Shown here: one piece after another, positions 35,850-49,094 of the stretch
Numbering within the stretch: position 1 is the first letter of the stretch
How the letters are laid out: each line of letters begins with the position of its first letter
Origin: Channa striata
Taxonomy: Eukaryota; Chordata; Actinopteri; Anabantiformes; Channidae
Direction: 5' to 3'
Length of the DNA stretch: 64,000 nt
Assembly: GCA_033026295.1 (NCBI GenBank)
Contig: CM065173.1
Coordinates: forward strand, 3,286,001-3,350,000
The notes under the pieces: model-generated
What the model saw: only the letters and a program-made list of their open reading frames with translations
The model's database searches: none
What the model was told of the DNA's origin: nothing
Program-made: the position numbers and the translations under genes

Positions 35850-37135
35850 ACCAGCAGTCACAGTCGCAGGGCCCTGGCTCTCACTTCTCTGCAGTTTGCC
35901 TACAGGCCAAACATCGGGATGGAGGACGCTGTCATCTACCTGCTGCACCGGGCACAGACTCACCTGGAAGCTCCTGGAACCGCCGTGAGGGGCGTATTTT
36001 TTGACTTCTCCAGCGCTTTTAATACCATTCAGCCAGCACTACTGCGAGGGAAGCTGGAAGGGGCAGGAGTGGATTGACAACTGACTGCATGGACAACGGA
36101 TTACCTCACCAACAGGCCACAGTATGTGCGGCTGCGGAACTGTGTGTCTGAGGTGCTGGTCTGCAGCATGGGGGCTCCTCAGGGTACGGTACTCTCACCG
36201 TTCCTCTTCACTCTGTACACCTTGGACTTCACCTACAACACTAGCAGTTGTCAGCTCCAGAAATTCTCGGATGACTCAGCCATAGTTGGTTGTATATCAG
36301 ATGGGAATGAGCTGGAGTACAGGTCAGTGATCATGGACTTTGTGGACTGGTGTGAAAGCAACCACCTGTGCTTAAACACCAGTAAGATGAAGGAGATGGT
36401 GATTGACTTCCGGAGAAAGACACTACCTTTCACACCGGTAAACATCCAGGGCTCGGACATTGAGAGGGTAGATAGCTTCAAGTACCTGGGTGTTCACCTC
36501 AACCATAAACTGAACTGGACTGACAACACTGATGCCCTGTACAAGAAGGGTCAAAGTCGCCTCCATCTTCTGAGGAGACTGAAGTCCTTCGGCGTGTGCG
36601 GGCCCATGTTAAGGACATTTTATTACTCTGTGGTGGCTTCAGCTCTGCACTATGCTGTGGTCTGCTGGGGTTCAGGCAGCACCGACCAGGACAGGAACAG
36701 ACTGAACAAGCTGGTCAGGAGAGCCAGCTCTGTCCTGGGCTGCCCACTGGACTCTTTGGAGGAGGTGGGTGAGAGAAGGATGTTGGCCAAGCTGATATCT
36801 ATCATGGACAACACCTGTCACCCGCTGCACCAGACAGTGGAGGCTCTGTGCAGCTCCTTCAGTGGCCCACTGATACACCCCCAGTGTAGGACAGAGCGCT
36901 ACCGCAGGTCTTTCATTCTCACCACGGTTAGACTCTATAACTCCACAGTCTAACCTACTTGACCTTCAAATATTGTACATATTCTGTAGCAGTTATACAT
37001 TGTATATTTGTAAATTGTTTTGAATTTAATTATTTGCACATTACTTGCACTTTCTTGTTGCTTTGTACATCTGGGAGCTGTGTAACGTTTACATTTCCCC
37101 GTCGTGGGATCAGTAAAGATTACCTTACCTTACCT
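35850..37135 (+). mobile_element. non-LTR retrotransposon, RT and 3' end
   Basis: One stop (about 36077) separates two long frames. The first has LQFAYRPNIGMEDAVIYLL and FFDFSSAFNTIQP. The second (36126-36953) has GAPQGTVLSPFLFTLYT, FSDDSAIVG (in which the usual FADD is FSDD), FKYLGVHLNHKLNW and YAVVCWGSGS, ending RSFILTTVRLYNSTV. The noncoding tail ends at about 37133 in TTACC repeats. It is the best-kept LINE in the window, but it is truncated at the 5' end. Confidence 0.85.
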
Positions 37136-37714
37136 AAGTAGCGTTTAACACACTGCTGAGCTTTTTCTCTCTTTTTTCTGATTTCCAACTTTTTACACCT
37201 TTATGCCTAAGCTGCTTAATCTGTGCTATGGTTTCCATCAGTGCCAGATCGTCAATTACTGCTGTACTTACCTGCCTGATTATTGTCATGTTTTCTGCTT
37301 CGTCACTCTGACCATTTCCTTAGTACTCTGTGCGTCTGCCAGCAGGTCACTTCCCTGCCACCTGGAAAGGCCACATCTTCAATATGAACTAGACCTGTTG
37401 TGCTGTCCTCAATACACATGTTGTGCATGTCTTGACAGGCAGCTAAACACCTCTCCCCCATCAAGAACTCCAGAGACTGTAGCTTAGCAGTGAGCAGGTT
37501 TATTGACACGAAGAAAGGGTGAAACTAAAGCAAGGGAAAATAAAGCAAACAATCAATAACATGTAGTTCTGATACTACAGGCCCACAACCTACAAAATGC
37601 TACAAAAATTCCCTTTCGTGTCAAAATAGCAATGTACATGAATGTATACAAACACGGGACAGCTTACAAACATATTTTTCCTTAACTACGTGCATAGTAA
37701 ATATACAATGATAT

Positions 37715-38225
37715 TGTAGCGACCTGGCCGGTGGGCCAGAGGCTGGGCCGCTAAGGGCTATGGGAGGTGTAAATAGTTGCTGTGTGTTTTAGTGTACTTG
37801 TATTAGTGATTGTGACTGTGGGGAATGTGTTGATTGTGTGGGGAATGTCAGATGTCTTTATGTGGTGCTTATGTGTACTGGTGTTGGCCGGCACCGTGGG
37901 GGAGAGTTGTTTGTGAGAGTGACCCTCACGGTGACCGGCCCAAGTTGTTGTTGGCTTCTCTGTCTGTGTTTTAATAAAGCTGGTTATTCCCATGGGAATA
38001 GCCAATAAAAGACAGAACTGCTCTCCTTGGTTCCTTGCGAGATAGCTTGTAGTCGTGTGGTGTATGGGGCACAAGTGATCTCACAGCTGTTGGTTCAGTA
38101 CCGGTCCGGTTAAGTTGCCAGCGCCCTGCTTGGCCGTAGTTTTGCTGCACCAGTTAGCCAGGTTAGGAACTCTAGCTCCCTCTAAAACCCACCCTAGCTG
38201 CCACACACCACCAGCTGGCGCTACA
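37715..38225 (+). repeat. 5' LTR of a Gypsy-type element
   Basis: A 511-bp segment starts TGTAGCGACC and ends GGCGCTACA. It is followed at once by TGGTGTCAGAAGTGGGA, the usual primer-binding-site context of Gypsy elements. Gag coding begins about 40 bases further. I find no matching 3' LTR in the window. Confidence 0.65.
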
Positions 38226-38265
38226 CTGGTGTCAGAAGTGGGATCATAACTGTCTAGAAGACAAA

Positions 38266-41200
38266 ATGGAGCGGATTTTAGGCGAATTAGAATGTGCGGT
38301 CCTGGAGAGCGACATGTTGGTTGAACGCCTCCGGCGGGAGGTTAGGCGCAAGGCTGGGAGCCCACACCAGCCTGATGGGGCCAGTGCATCACAATCGAGC
38401 TGCCGCTCACCCGGCGAAGAGAGACACCGGTTGCCACCTTCCACGTCGGTGAAACTCCCACACTACAACAGGCTGACGCCGTTGGAGCCATACCTCGCCC
38501 AGGTGGAGTTGGCTGCCCTCCATAAAGGGTGGAGCGAGGAGGAGACAGCTACTCGTTTAGCTCTGGCTCTGGAAGGCCCCGCACTCGAAGTGTTGTGTGA
38601 CTTCGGAGGATCGGCGGGGACTATGTTACGTCATCTCAGCACTCACCGGGCGCTTTAGGCAGAGAACCTCCCCCGAGCAAAGCTGGGAACAATTGATCGG
38701 CCGTCGCCGACAGAACGGAGAGAGTTTGGGGGCGTACGCCGCTGACGTAAGGCTCTACACCCAGCGGGGATACCCCACGTTCCCCGCCGCGGCTAGAGAG
38801 GATTTGGGTCTCCACGCTTTTCTACGTGGACTTACACCAGAGCGACTGTGCCAGCATGTCCGCCTGTCTGCACCGGGGTCATTGGAGGAAGCTCTGAGAG
38901 AGGCAGAGCGAGCAGAGGATGTGCTGGGGACCAGGTCAACAGCTGCACGTTCCCCGCTCCGGCGAGCGATAGCCGGGCTGCTGACTGTGAAATTGGAGAG
39001 GGGTCTCCAGAGAGAGAGAGCGCTAGCTTGGCTCAGCCAGCTGTGGTTACCCGACGGCAGCTTAAGGGAGGTTGCTGCCGCCTCTGTGGGGAGCCGAGGC
39101 ATTTTGCCAGGGACTGTCCGGCTCTGAGCCATTACAGGGAAACGGTTGGGGATGACGCAGTAAGGGGGGGCCTCATACCAGTTACATTCACCCCTCCTAA
39201 TAGAGTGCCCCACCGTGAGCCGCTGCGGGGCCGCCGTGGGACTGTATCTGAACTGCTACATTGCGGGGCACCCTTGCCGTGCCCTGGTGGACACAGGGTC
39301 CACCATTTGCTTACTGCGGCGGGGGTGTTGCCGGGGACTGCTGGCCCCCTCCCAAAGGACTGGACCCCCACCTCTACCGAACTGGTGACGGTAACTAGGG
39401 CAAAGACAACACTACCCAGCAGGAAGTTGCTGTCTGTCGTGGTGGGGGGAAGACAGTTGAGCAATGAGTTCTGGTTGGGGACATCAAAGATGAGTGCATT
39501 ATTGGGTTGGCGCGGAGGGGGGCGTGTGTTGATGTGACAGGGCCTGCCCTCTGCCTCGGCGCGGAGACTGTACAGAAGAGGCGTCGGCGCGGTTGTAAGA
39601 GTCGCAAGGATAGAGCCAGTGTTCCCAAGCAGCCTCAACTCAAGTGACAGCAACGTGGAGTGGGCTGCACAACCAGGGCCAGCGCACCCCAGTCGCCGCT
39701 TCCTCTCACCCCTAGCTCTTCCCCTTTCTGTTGAGACTCTTGCCGCTGTGACAGAATTAGAGCAGCAGAGCAGTTGACATCTTGACGAGGCACAAAGAGA
39801 GCAACTGAGGAAGCTGCTGCAGCACTATGTAGACATCTTTGCCGCTAAATATGAGCATTGCACCAGGACGGGCCTGGTGCAACATCACATCGACACGGGT
39901 GACGCAACCCCCATCCGCTTGTGGCCTCACAGACTGGGGTTAGCAAAGCGTCAAGCTGCCCAAGAACTAATTCAGAGCATGGCAGCCAATGACGTCATTG
40001 AGCCCTCAGATAGTCCCTGGGCCGCACCAGTGGTCATGGTGAAAAAGAAAATTGGTGAAAATTGGACCCTGTGTGGACTATAGGCAGTTAAATGCAGTAA
40101 CCCGCAAGGACTCTTATCCGCTGCCCCGTATCGATGATGCGTTGGACTACGTGGCTGGGTCCCGTTGGTTCAGCTCCCAGGATTTACGCAGTGGGTACTG
40201 GCAGGTGGAGTTGGTGCCGGAGGCTTGACCCAAGACTGCCTTTACTATAGGGCAAGGACTGTGGCAGTTTAAGGTGATGCCATTCGGACTATGCAACGCT
40301 CTGGCTACTTTTGAGAGACTGATGGAACGAGTGCTTAAGGACATTCCGCGGACTCACTGTGTGGTCTATTTGGATGATCTCTTGGTGCATGCACAGGACT
40401 TTGGAGGGGCCCTGAGCAATCTAGCAGAGGTTTTTGCACCTGTCCGCCAGGCTGGGCTGAAGCTGAACCCAGCTTAATGCTGCTTGCTGGCGAGAGAGTC
40501 TCAGTTTCTGGGACATGTGGTTAATGAACACGGGGTGACCACCGACCCGGTGAAAGTAGTAAAGTATTAAAGAGTGGCCTCAACCAACCACCGTTAGCGA
40601 AGTGAGGAGCTTTTTGGGGTTAGCCTCATACTAAAGGAGGTTTGTGAAGGACTTTGCCACCGTTGCCAGCCCTCTGCATAGACTGACCGACAAGGGCCGT
40701 CGGTTTGAGTGGTCTACTGACTGTAAAGCGGCTTTTCAGCAGTTAAAAGCCGCTCTCGCAGATGCTCCTGTCTTGGCATACCCCGATGCTCAGCGACCAT
40801 TTATTGTGGACACGGACGCTAGTAATGTTGGGGTTGGAGCTGTTCTTTCTCAGGGGGGAGAGGACGGTGAGCGAGTGGTGGCTTACTACAGTGGAAGTTT
40901 GAGTCGCCCAGAGAGGAAATGCGTTACTCAGCGGGAGCTGCTGGCAGTGATTCTGGCTGTGAGGCATTTCCGTTCCTATCTCCTGGGCACTCGGTTTACA
41001 TTAAGAACTGACCATGCTTCTCTCACCTGGCTGCTCAACTTCAAACAGCCGGAGGGACAAGTGGCGAGGTGGTTGGAAGTGCAGCAGGAATTCGACTTCG
41101 AAATCCAGCATTGACCGGGGCGACATCATGGTAATGCTGACGCTCTCTCCTGGCGCCCCTGCTTGCCAGAGGGGTGCTGCTGCTGTCAGCGTCAGGAGGA

Positions 41201-42290
41201 GCATGAGGCAGGGCCATCAACAGCGATGGCTCGACCGGGTGGAGCAATCTTTCAGGGCGAGCCTTTCAGCCGGGAGCAGTTGCAGCAGCACCAGGAGGTA
41301 GACCCAGTACTGGCAGAGGTGAAAGGTTAGCTGGAGACTCGACAACGTCCAGACTGGCCAGCGGTGTCAGCAAAGGAGCCGGAGATCAAAGCGCTTCATT
41401 CGCAGTGGCTCAGTCTGGAGCTGCATGACGGTGTCCTCTACAGGAAGTGGCAGGCGCCAGTTGAGGGATCGGACCACCTGCAACTCCTGGTTCCAGCGCC
41501 CTACGGTCGGAGGTCCTCTGGTGGGTCCATGGGTCGGTGGGAGCCGGCCACTTTGGAAATTCCAAGACGGTGCGTTGGCTGCGGCAGCGCTTCTACTGGC
41601 TGGGCTGTCGTCAGGATGCTGAGCTGCGCGTCCACTGCTGTGATGACTGTGCAGCGCAGAAAGGCCCTGCGCAACGCTCCCGGGGTCCGCTACAGCAGTA
41701 TCATGGAAAGGGTCGGGGTGGACATTTTGGGTCCCTTTCCTACAACGGAGGCTGGCAACCGCTACATTCTGGTCGCTATGGATTATTTCACGAAGTGGCC
41801 AGAGGCGTATGCGGTGCCGGATCAGAGCGCCCACACAACGGCACAGCGGCTGGTGGACGAGATGTTCACCAAGTTTGGGGTGCCGACTGAGCTGCATATT
41901 GATCAGGGCCGGAACTTTGAAAGTCGGCTGCTTGCTGAGGTGTGCCAACGCCTGGGGGTGAGGAAAACTCGGACTACACCACTCCACTCTCAAAGCGATG
42001 GACTAGTGGAGCGATTTAATTGCACCCTGGCCACCCAGCTTGCTATCCTGACCAGCCGGCACCAGAGAGACTGGGACCAACACATTCCTCTAGTGCTGTG
42101 GGCTTACAGGACTGCTGTGCAGGAGTCCAGTCAGTGCACGCCTGCCGCACTGATGTTTGGGAGGGAGCTCTGCACACCAGTGGACGGAGATCAGTGGTGG
42201 GGCAGAATTGGACTACTTCAGGCGACTCAAGGAGCGTCTTGAGGTGGTCCATCGGTTGCCACAGGACTCACAGGTGAGCGCGGACTTTTT
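38266..42290 (+). mobile_element. Gypsy-type LTR retrotransposon, gag-pol, decayed
   Basis: Domains in order but in different frames: gag from 38266; a CCHC zinc knuckle (CRLCGEPRHFARDC, about 39077-39118); a protease site LVDTGST (about 39288); RT with YLDD at 40367-40378; RNase H (IVDTDASNVGVGAVLSQ, about 40803); integrase with VGVDILGPF, HIDQGRNFES and GLVERFN carrying the D, D and E residues (41710-42030). Breaks include a frameshift near 38600, a shift after KKKIGENW (40062), TGA at 40226-40228, and further shifts before RNase H and within the integrase. It looks like an old, inactive copy. Confidence 0.85.
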
Positions 42291-42719
42291 GATCCTGCTG
42301 GGGAAGACCTGAGTTACAAGTCCAAGAGGCCACTCATTCCTTGGAACTTGACGGTCCTTGAGAACCACAATGCTTCCTGGTTTTATATTTGGCTTGTTTG
42401 CTTGCCACGTGCACTGTGTTTGTGTTCCCACTGTGTTCCCAGAAGGTGTTAGAGAGGTACTGAACTTCCCGCCACTGATCTTTGTAAAGATCTGAAGTAA
42501 CAAACGTGCCAGCTGGATGTAGAAGAGGTTTCACTTTCTGTGTAAGGAGAGCAGCTGGAGTGAGTATGAATGAGTCACTAGAGTCAGCTAAAATAAGAAA
42601 AAAAAGGCCTAGCATTTAAGATAGCAGGTACTTCAGCCATGAAGGTGGCGAGGACATCATGTGTGAGCCTTCTGATTTTGAACTGGAAGAACATGGAGAA
42701 TTCTCCTGGCTAGAACAAT

Positions 42720-43890
42720 CATTCTTTCCCATGATCCTCAAAAATGAGAAGCATGTTGAGGATTAAATGTCCATGTGCAGGCCTGTTTAGACAAATATAA
42801 TTATGCACCAAAAGGTCATCCAAATAGACCACACAGTGACTCCGCGGAATGTACTCAAGCATCCGTTCCATCAGTCCCTCAAAAGTATCTGGGGCGTGGC
42901 ATAGTCCAAATGGCATTACCTTAAACTGCCACAGTCCTTGCCCAATAGTAAATGCAGTCTTGGGTCGAACCTCCGGCACCAACTCCATCTGCCAGTACCC
43001 ATTACGTAAATCCAGGGAGCTGAACCAACGAGACCCAGCCACATAGTCCAACACATCATCGATATGAGGCAGCGGATAAGAGTCCTTGTGCTACTCACCC
43101 GTTTTCTTTTTCACCATGACTACTGGTGCGGCCCAGGGGCTATCTGAGGTCTCAATCATGTCATTGGCTGCCATGCTTTGGATTAGTTCTTGGGCAGCTT
43201 GACGCTTTGCCAGCAGCAGCCTGTGGGGTCGCAAGTGGATGGGGGGTGCATAGTCCTGCAGCAGCCTCCTCAGTTGCTCTCTTTGCGCTCTAACTCTGTT
43301 ACAGCGGCCAGAGTCTCAACAGAAGGGCAAGAGCTAGGGGCAAGAGGGACCGGCGACTGGGGTGCGCTGGCCCTGGCTGTGCAGCCCAATCCACGTTGCT
43401 GTCGCTTCTCCTGCCCCACCCGAGCCAGAGCTGGACAACGAAAGTTGGGAACGCTGGCTCTATCCCTGCGACTCCTACATCGGCCCCACAGCCGCTCAAT
43501 GTGGGGCAGTCTATTAGGAGGGTTGAGTGTAACTGGGATGAGGCCCCCGTCACTGCGTCACCCCCAAGCCGTTTCCTTGTAATGGCTTGGTGTTGTTCCC
43601 GGCTTTGCTCAACGGAGGTTCTCTGTCCAAAGCGCCCGGTGAGTGCTGCGATGAAGGCACGTAGTCCTCGCCAATCCTCCAAGGGCAAGTCACATAACAC
43701 TTGTAGTGCGGGACCCTCCAGAGCCAAAGCTAAACAAGTAGCCATCTCCTCCTCGCTCCACCCTTCATGGAGAGCAGCCAACTCGACCTGGACGAGGTAT
43801 GGCTCCAAAGGTGTCAGCCCATTGAGCTTTCACTCTACCTGTCAGACTGTATTGGATGCCGTAGCTCCACTCACTTCACCGATTTTCAAT
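42720..43890 (-). mobile_element. inverted Gypsy fragment of the same family
   Basis: The minus strand reads gag (from about 43808, LVQVELAALHEGWSEEEMA) and then RT (43054-42719, RWFSSLDLRNGYWQMELV, GLCHAPDTFEGLMER, VVYLDDLLVH). The zinc knuckle and protease are missing and gag joins pol after a deletion. It lies head-on to the copy at 37.7-42.3 kb, about 430 bases away. No LTR was found. Confidence 0.8.
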
Positions 43891-44209
43891 GGGGGGTTGC
43901 CCAAAAATAAGTCAGGGAGTATTTAAGAAAGACGAGACGCTCAGATTCCTCCACATTTTCTATACAGAGAAATTGCAATTTATTCCTCTGCATTTATCCA
44001 TCAGGGCTGTTGAAAATGACGTAAAACATGTCATTCTCAGCTGCACTGGCAGATTGCCGTGGGCTCACAGAATACAACCAGTGATTCCTGGTTTTTGCTA
44101 TACCTGCCCCCAGGAACAGTCAGGCTGAGAGGGAGGCGGAGCCAACTTGCTGCAGCTCCACCGGTCCCTCGCATATACATACAACTCTAATATTCAGTGG
44201 CCGATGGTC

Positions 44210-44720
44210 TTGCTAGAGATTATTTTGAAGATGGCGAGTTCTAAAGTGGATTAGTACAGTCTGATATTCGTGGTTACTTGTACGAGCCGGAGCACAGCCC
44301 AGACGGGTTATGCCGTACGGAGGAGGACAGCAGGCATCGGCTGCGGCAATCGGCATTTACGATGTCAGGCTTACAAAGCTTTCTCGTGTTTGCTCTAGAG
44401 ATTTGCTTTGTGCTGGTAGAAAACAGCAACTCGAACACTAACAAATTATTTCTTTTTGTAGGCAGTATCGGCAGCGTATCGTCATGTTTTAGAATGGATA
44501 CTGCAAGGACAGACTCTTGGAAGGGACAACCATCTTGTTTTGCCAGTCTGTGTCTTCCAAGCAAGTTCCAGCAAGGTTTCGATCTCCTGATGGAGACTAC
44601 CAGGGATGTAAAGAGACAACTGATGCTCAAGAAAAACTCTGATGCCGTGTGCAGAGCCCAGTTGTTATATCTAACCCCTAAACAGTTCAGAGGGTTCAGG
44701 TACAGTGTGTGGTGGTAGAG
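44210..44720 (+). pseudogene. fragment resembling the P2X7-like C-terminal domain
   Basis: From about 44258 a frame reads SDIRGYLYEPEHSPDGL, like the start of the small P2X7-like domain proteins that are multicopy in fish. From about 44462, AAYRHVLEWILQGQTLGRDN and HLVLPVCVFQ match the domain's end. A one-base shift then leads to RFRSPDGDYQGCK. The middle Cys-rich part is absent and TAG follows a possible ATG at 44232, so it is broken. It was recognised by memory of the family pattern only. Confidence 0.4.
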
Positions 44721-44749
44721 CAGCTGGGGTGCAGCTGTAGATGCCGGTG

Positions 44750-46085
44750 CCTTGCAAGGGACTGCTGGATCTCACGTCTCTCCAAAACACTTTGGACAAG
44801 TTTTTCCATGAATTGTGTAGTTTGAGGCTTGTCCAACACCCACTGTTTGGACTTTTTGTAAAACACCTAAAAAGAACCTAAAAATTTAAATTATATATAA
44901 ATCAAAGTAAATGTCTTTTCAAAAATTCGGATATGTGCAACATATGTGAGTTGTTTTTAGTCTTGTTCATTAGCCTACTTCAACACTGAAGAGAGACTTG
45001 TAGACAGACATTTGTATTTATGTTTTACATTTACCACAGACATTGTTACTACAAGAGAATGCGTTTTTTTCCTCCCAGCAAAACAACAAATTTCACAGTG
45101 ACGCTGATGTAGAACTGTGCTGTGGAACCGGTTGTAGTTGGCTGAAGTGAGGCCTACAATTATATAGGAAATACAGTTTGATATATAGCACGGTTTAAAA
45201 GCCGCAAGAGTCATTTTAGACTAAATAAATCAGAAAACGGCCTAATTATTGAGCGACAGTATTGTGACTTTACCTGTGAGCAAGGCACATTAGCAATAAG
45301 CAGAAATTATAACTGCTGCTTGTTGTGGCAAAAATCTGAGAGAGCAAGTTAAGAGACAGGAGGCAGCTCTCACATGATTATTAAGCAATTTAATGACAAT
45401 AAACAGGTAAAATAAGCAAAAGGTAGAGGAACAGGTAGGGGAACACAGCAGAAAGCACTTTACACCCGCGCAGATCAGACAGTATCTGATAGATTCTGTC
45501 AGGCTCATGTGCTTTTAACTGCTCAACAATGCAAATCATACATATAGTTGAATACACATTGATCAGGAGTCCTAATTAGCAAGTCTCTGTTACTGTCTCT
45601 TCTCTGCTGGGACATGTACCTGTGGGGAAGCTAGGGTTAAACAAAATGAAGACAGAAGGTCTGCTTAAGGTGTCAACAAGTATTCAAAGGAACAATAGGG
45701 TCTGTTAAGGTGTCAATAAGAGGTTTCTGGCAAATGTTACTTCTGGGATCCACTATCCTTGCTAGTTCCTGTGGGCTTTCTACTGAGTAGCACATGCTTA
45801 TCATGTCAGTGGTATCTTGCGGGACACAAAAGGTAAGACGGCTTCTGCCAGAAGTGTGACCCAATGTTAGGCTGCTGTATATAGAAATTTCCCTCACACT
45901 GCTCATGAAAATGTCAGCAGTTTGCAGGCATTCGGACAAATAAATATGTTAATGTGATCACCAAAGGCAATGCTAAATGTCTTTAGGGCATTTTATCTTT
46001 AGGCATGTTGATTTTCAATAGTTATTGAAATATGAAATACTGACAAAAGTTTTGCAGTCGGTGGAGATAATTTGTTACTGGATAT
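44750..46085. other. no gene recognised
   Basis: Intergenic sequence. Frames at 44975-45214 and 45673-45939 (both minus) have no signature. Confidence 0.3.
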
Positions 46086-46089
46086 TTAA

Positions 46090-46262
46090 GAGAAGAAGAA
46101 CCTTTACTTGTCACTAGCACATATACACATATACACTTTGTACATTCATGTTTCAATGACATTTTTCCTCTGCATTTAACCCATCCCTCTAGGGGGGGAG
46201 TGGGCAGACGCCACCGGCGCCCAGGGAGCTAACACTGGGTTTCTCACTCAGGGACACTTATA
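46090..46262 (+). repeat. interspersed repeat abutting a receptor exon
   Basis: Contains ctctgcatttaacccatccc and gtgggcagacgccaccggcg, a pattern common in fish interspersed repeats. It ends inside the membrane exon of the receptor remnant that follows, so its insertion or a deletion removed that gene's Ig exons. Confidence 0.5.
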
Positions 46263-47328
46263 CTTGTGAGCACTGTCAGCTTAAAATTTTGTGTGTCTCG
46301 TCAATATCTCATTTGGCTGGGGATACTTCTGGGCTTCTGTGTCATTGTGATTGTCTCTCTCATCCTCTCCAGAAAGCAAAGGCCAGTGTGTGCACACTGC
46401 AAAGGTGGGGTCATCATGCGCATGTTGATCATTTCAAATTCTAACACATCCAGTACAGAGTTGTCGGAATCAACACGCTTTACCAAACATCTTGCTTTAA
46501 TAAACAGGTGAAATTACTGCTTCCACTCTTGAACAGGACGGATCAACCGATGATCAAATGGTAAATATCGAAATCATGACTTCTATTAATCATAATAAAG
46601 GAAGGTAAAAGAAGGTGAAGGTGGACACACAAAGCGTTTGAAACTTCTGAATCTGTCTGAGGTTAGGTTTAGGCAACAAAGCACTTTGGTTAAGCTTTGA
46701 TAAAGAATTTGGTTTCCGCTAAACGTAAATAGAAACACTTTGTCTGAAGTCACTGGTGGCTTTGTATTCAGTGAAATCCTCTTAACTAAGTGCAAAGTGC
46801 TTAAACATAACCATACCAAGTTTAATCATGCCGCAGTCATAACGAGCAGAGATCGTACAGCAGGTGAGGATATTTTGTCAGAGAACTAGTTGTTGCTGAA
46901 CTTCTTATTGATAAAATTTTTGCAACTGGCCATATGTTAGATAAGAACATTTCCTTTTTAATGTTACTACAAAGCATAATCTGGCAGTTCTCACATATCA
47001 TTTTGCACATTTATGTGTAGACACTGTTTCTAAAAGGGTTTTGTCTCACAATTCTGCAGCAAAAACAAACTTTGACCATTTGATGTCAGATCTGGTTTAA
47101 TTATTTAGTTCCGTGAATCAGTAATCAATACTATATACTATATAATAAGGTGTAACAATCCAATATTAATTCACCACAAACCATGACAATTTGTATTTGC
47201 AGGACAGTGAAACAGCACCAGTCAACTATGTAGTGCTCAATTTCCCTTCAAGACAAACTAAAAGATGGAGGAATAAAAAAGATTTACCAGAGGAGAGTTT
47301 GTATGCTTCCAACAGAGAGGTGGAGTGA
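46262..47328 (+). pseudogene. NITR-like 3' remnant: TM and ITIM tail without Ig exons
   Basis: Three exons remain: membrane exon to 46404 (LIWLGILLGFCVIVIVSLIL then SRKQRPVCAHCKG, donor at 46405), tail exon 46508-46560 and last exon 47203-47328. Phases fit the intact genes, and the last exon has exactly the same length (126 bases) as that of the 54.8 kb gene. It keeps a canonical ITIM, VNYVVL, and a second tyrosine in SLYASN. Leader and Ig exons are absent; upstream are a repeat and an unrelated fragment. The tail seems little damaged, so the truncation may be recent. Confidence 0.75.
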
Positions 47329-49090
47329 AAAGCTGTTCTCATGAAGTAAACTGTACCTTTACACAGACACGTTTCCATTCAGGTGAATTTAATGAAACAA
47401 GACATTTGTGGCAAAGCAGATTTGTACCTAATATCATTATGAGATTAGAATAGAATGTAGTAGTGTATATAAAAAGTATTATATTCTGTTATTTATATTA
47501 TTATTATTATTATAGTAGTATTGTAGTATTGTTGACCATTTCTTGTGAGATTCATCCGTTAAAATCTAAATGAATAATGATATAATTGAAATGTTTACAT
47601 ATATTAAAAAACTTTTTTCTGTTTGCTTCTGTCTATATCATGATATATCATTATTGTCTCTGCTTTCTTTTACAATGACACTGCAGTGTGCAGTGCTGAA
47701 TGTTTTATTATAGACTGTGGGTTATTCGAACTGCTACCCTAGTAGATGTGTTGAGGTTACACCTATAAAGTGTCAGGTAGACTCAGGTAGAGGTGTCAGC
47801 ATCTTTAGGTCATGGTAAAATGTATTATAAAGATAATTATTACATTTGGGAAAATTGATTATTTTTATTATAAAATTATTTTTGTAAGCGACCATGACAG
47901 TATTAAACATACATTTTGGGATTTGATGATGGCTTGGCCTTGTAAAAATTATTACCTTTAGTAGGAGGTATTGCTATGCTATTTTTACAGTATATGAAAA
48001 GGAATTCACACATGCCAAGAACAATAAAAAAAATGCTCAGTAGATGATAGCATAAGGTTTCTTATGCTAGTGACATCAGTGATGTTGTTCCAACATGTTC
48101 TTACAACCCTGAGTAACTGTACTGTAGTTATGTAGTTATACAACCTCCACTGGCCGTAGTAATAAAGACAGGAGCAAAGGTAGGAGAACGATTGAATAAA
48201 TTTGTAAATGCATATTTTTAAATTAATATAAATACAGAACAAACTCAGTTCCCTTGTAAGTGGAGTCAGAGTGATTGGGAGGAGGAATCTAGGGCCTAGA
48301 AACAAAGAGACAGGTGAGTATGATGATAAGCTGTGAAGTAGGATAAATGTAAATGTAAATGTACTGGTGTAGATTAGTGAAGAGGCAGAAGATGAGGAGC
48401 CGCTGACCTCTGCTGGAGAATCTGGGTAAGATGGATCAGGAGCAAGACAAGATGGGGGAACCAGGTGGGCAGGATGGTGAAGTAAACATCAGAGAAGGGA
48501 AAAATGGTGAACAGCAGGAGGAGGAAACTACAAGTTATAGGTCCTCAACAGTCGGTAGAAGTAAAGTTTGAGTGGGGAGATGGTTCTGAATTTAGTGACA
48601 TTTGGGAGGAAGATGGTGACCAGCTCATCAGTTCCTGCTGAGACTTTCCCTTTGCTGGGAAAGTCTAGACCCTGACCCCCAACAATAAAAGCACAAGTTA
48701 AAGCAAAATCGTTTGGTAAACGGGTCATTTAAAAAAAGCCATTATCATTTAAGGTAATGTGTCTGTAACTTATTTGTTGTCTTTTTTAAAAAAGCTGCTT
48801 CTCTAGTGAGTCAATCACCATGACAATCGCCTTGACAAAACCAGAAAGTACCGGACCAACCCTCCACTATATGCCACATATTCTCATGTCAGTTAGTCAG
48901 ACCGCATCTGTCTGTGAGTCAAGACTTTTTGACAACGCTGCATTCTATTATTTGCAACCTTTGAACTTAAAACTTTGGGACAGACAGGAGTCCAGACAAG
49001 GACCTTCAGGTTCAGTGCATAATTGGACAAGGCATCATTACCAAAAATAATTACTGATTCAAAAAAATCAAGGACTGTGGAGAAGAAACC
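47329..49090. other. no gene recognised
   Basis: AT-rich flank. Frames such as 48006-48305 and 48528-48728 (both minus) carry no known motif. Confidence 0.35.
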
Positions 49091-49094
49091 GAGC

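Noticed and set aside
36126..36953. A 275-codon open frame as a host gene
   Set aside because: RT motifs and a TTACC-repeat 3' end identify a non-LTR retrotransposon.
39132..39653. Long minus-strand frames opposite gag-pol
   Set aside because: They have no motifs and are explained by the GC-rich coding bias of the Gypsy element on the plus strand.
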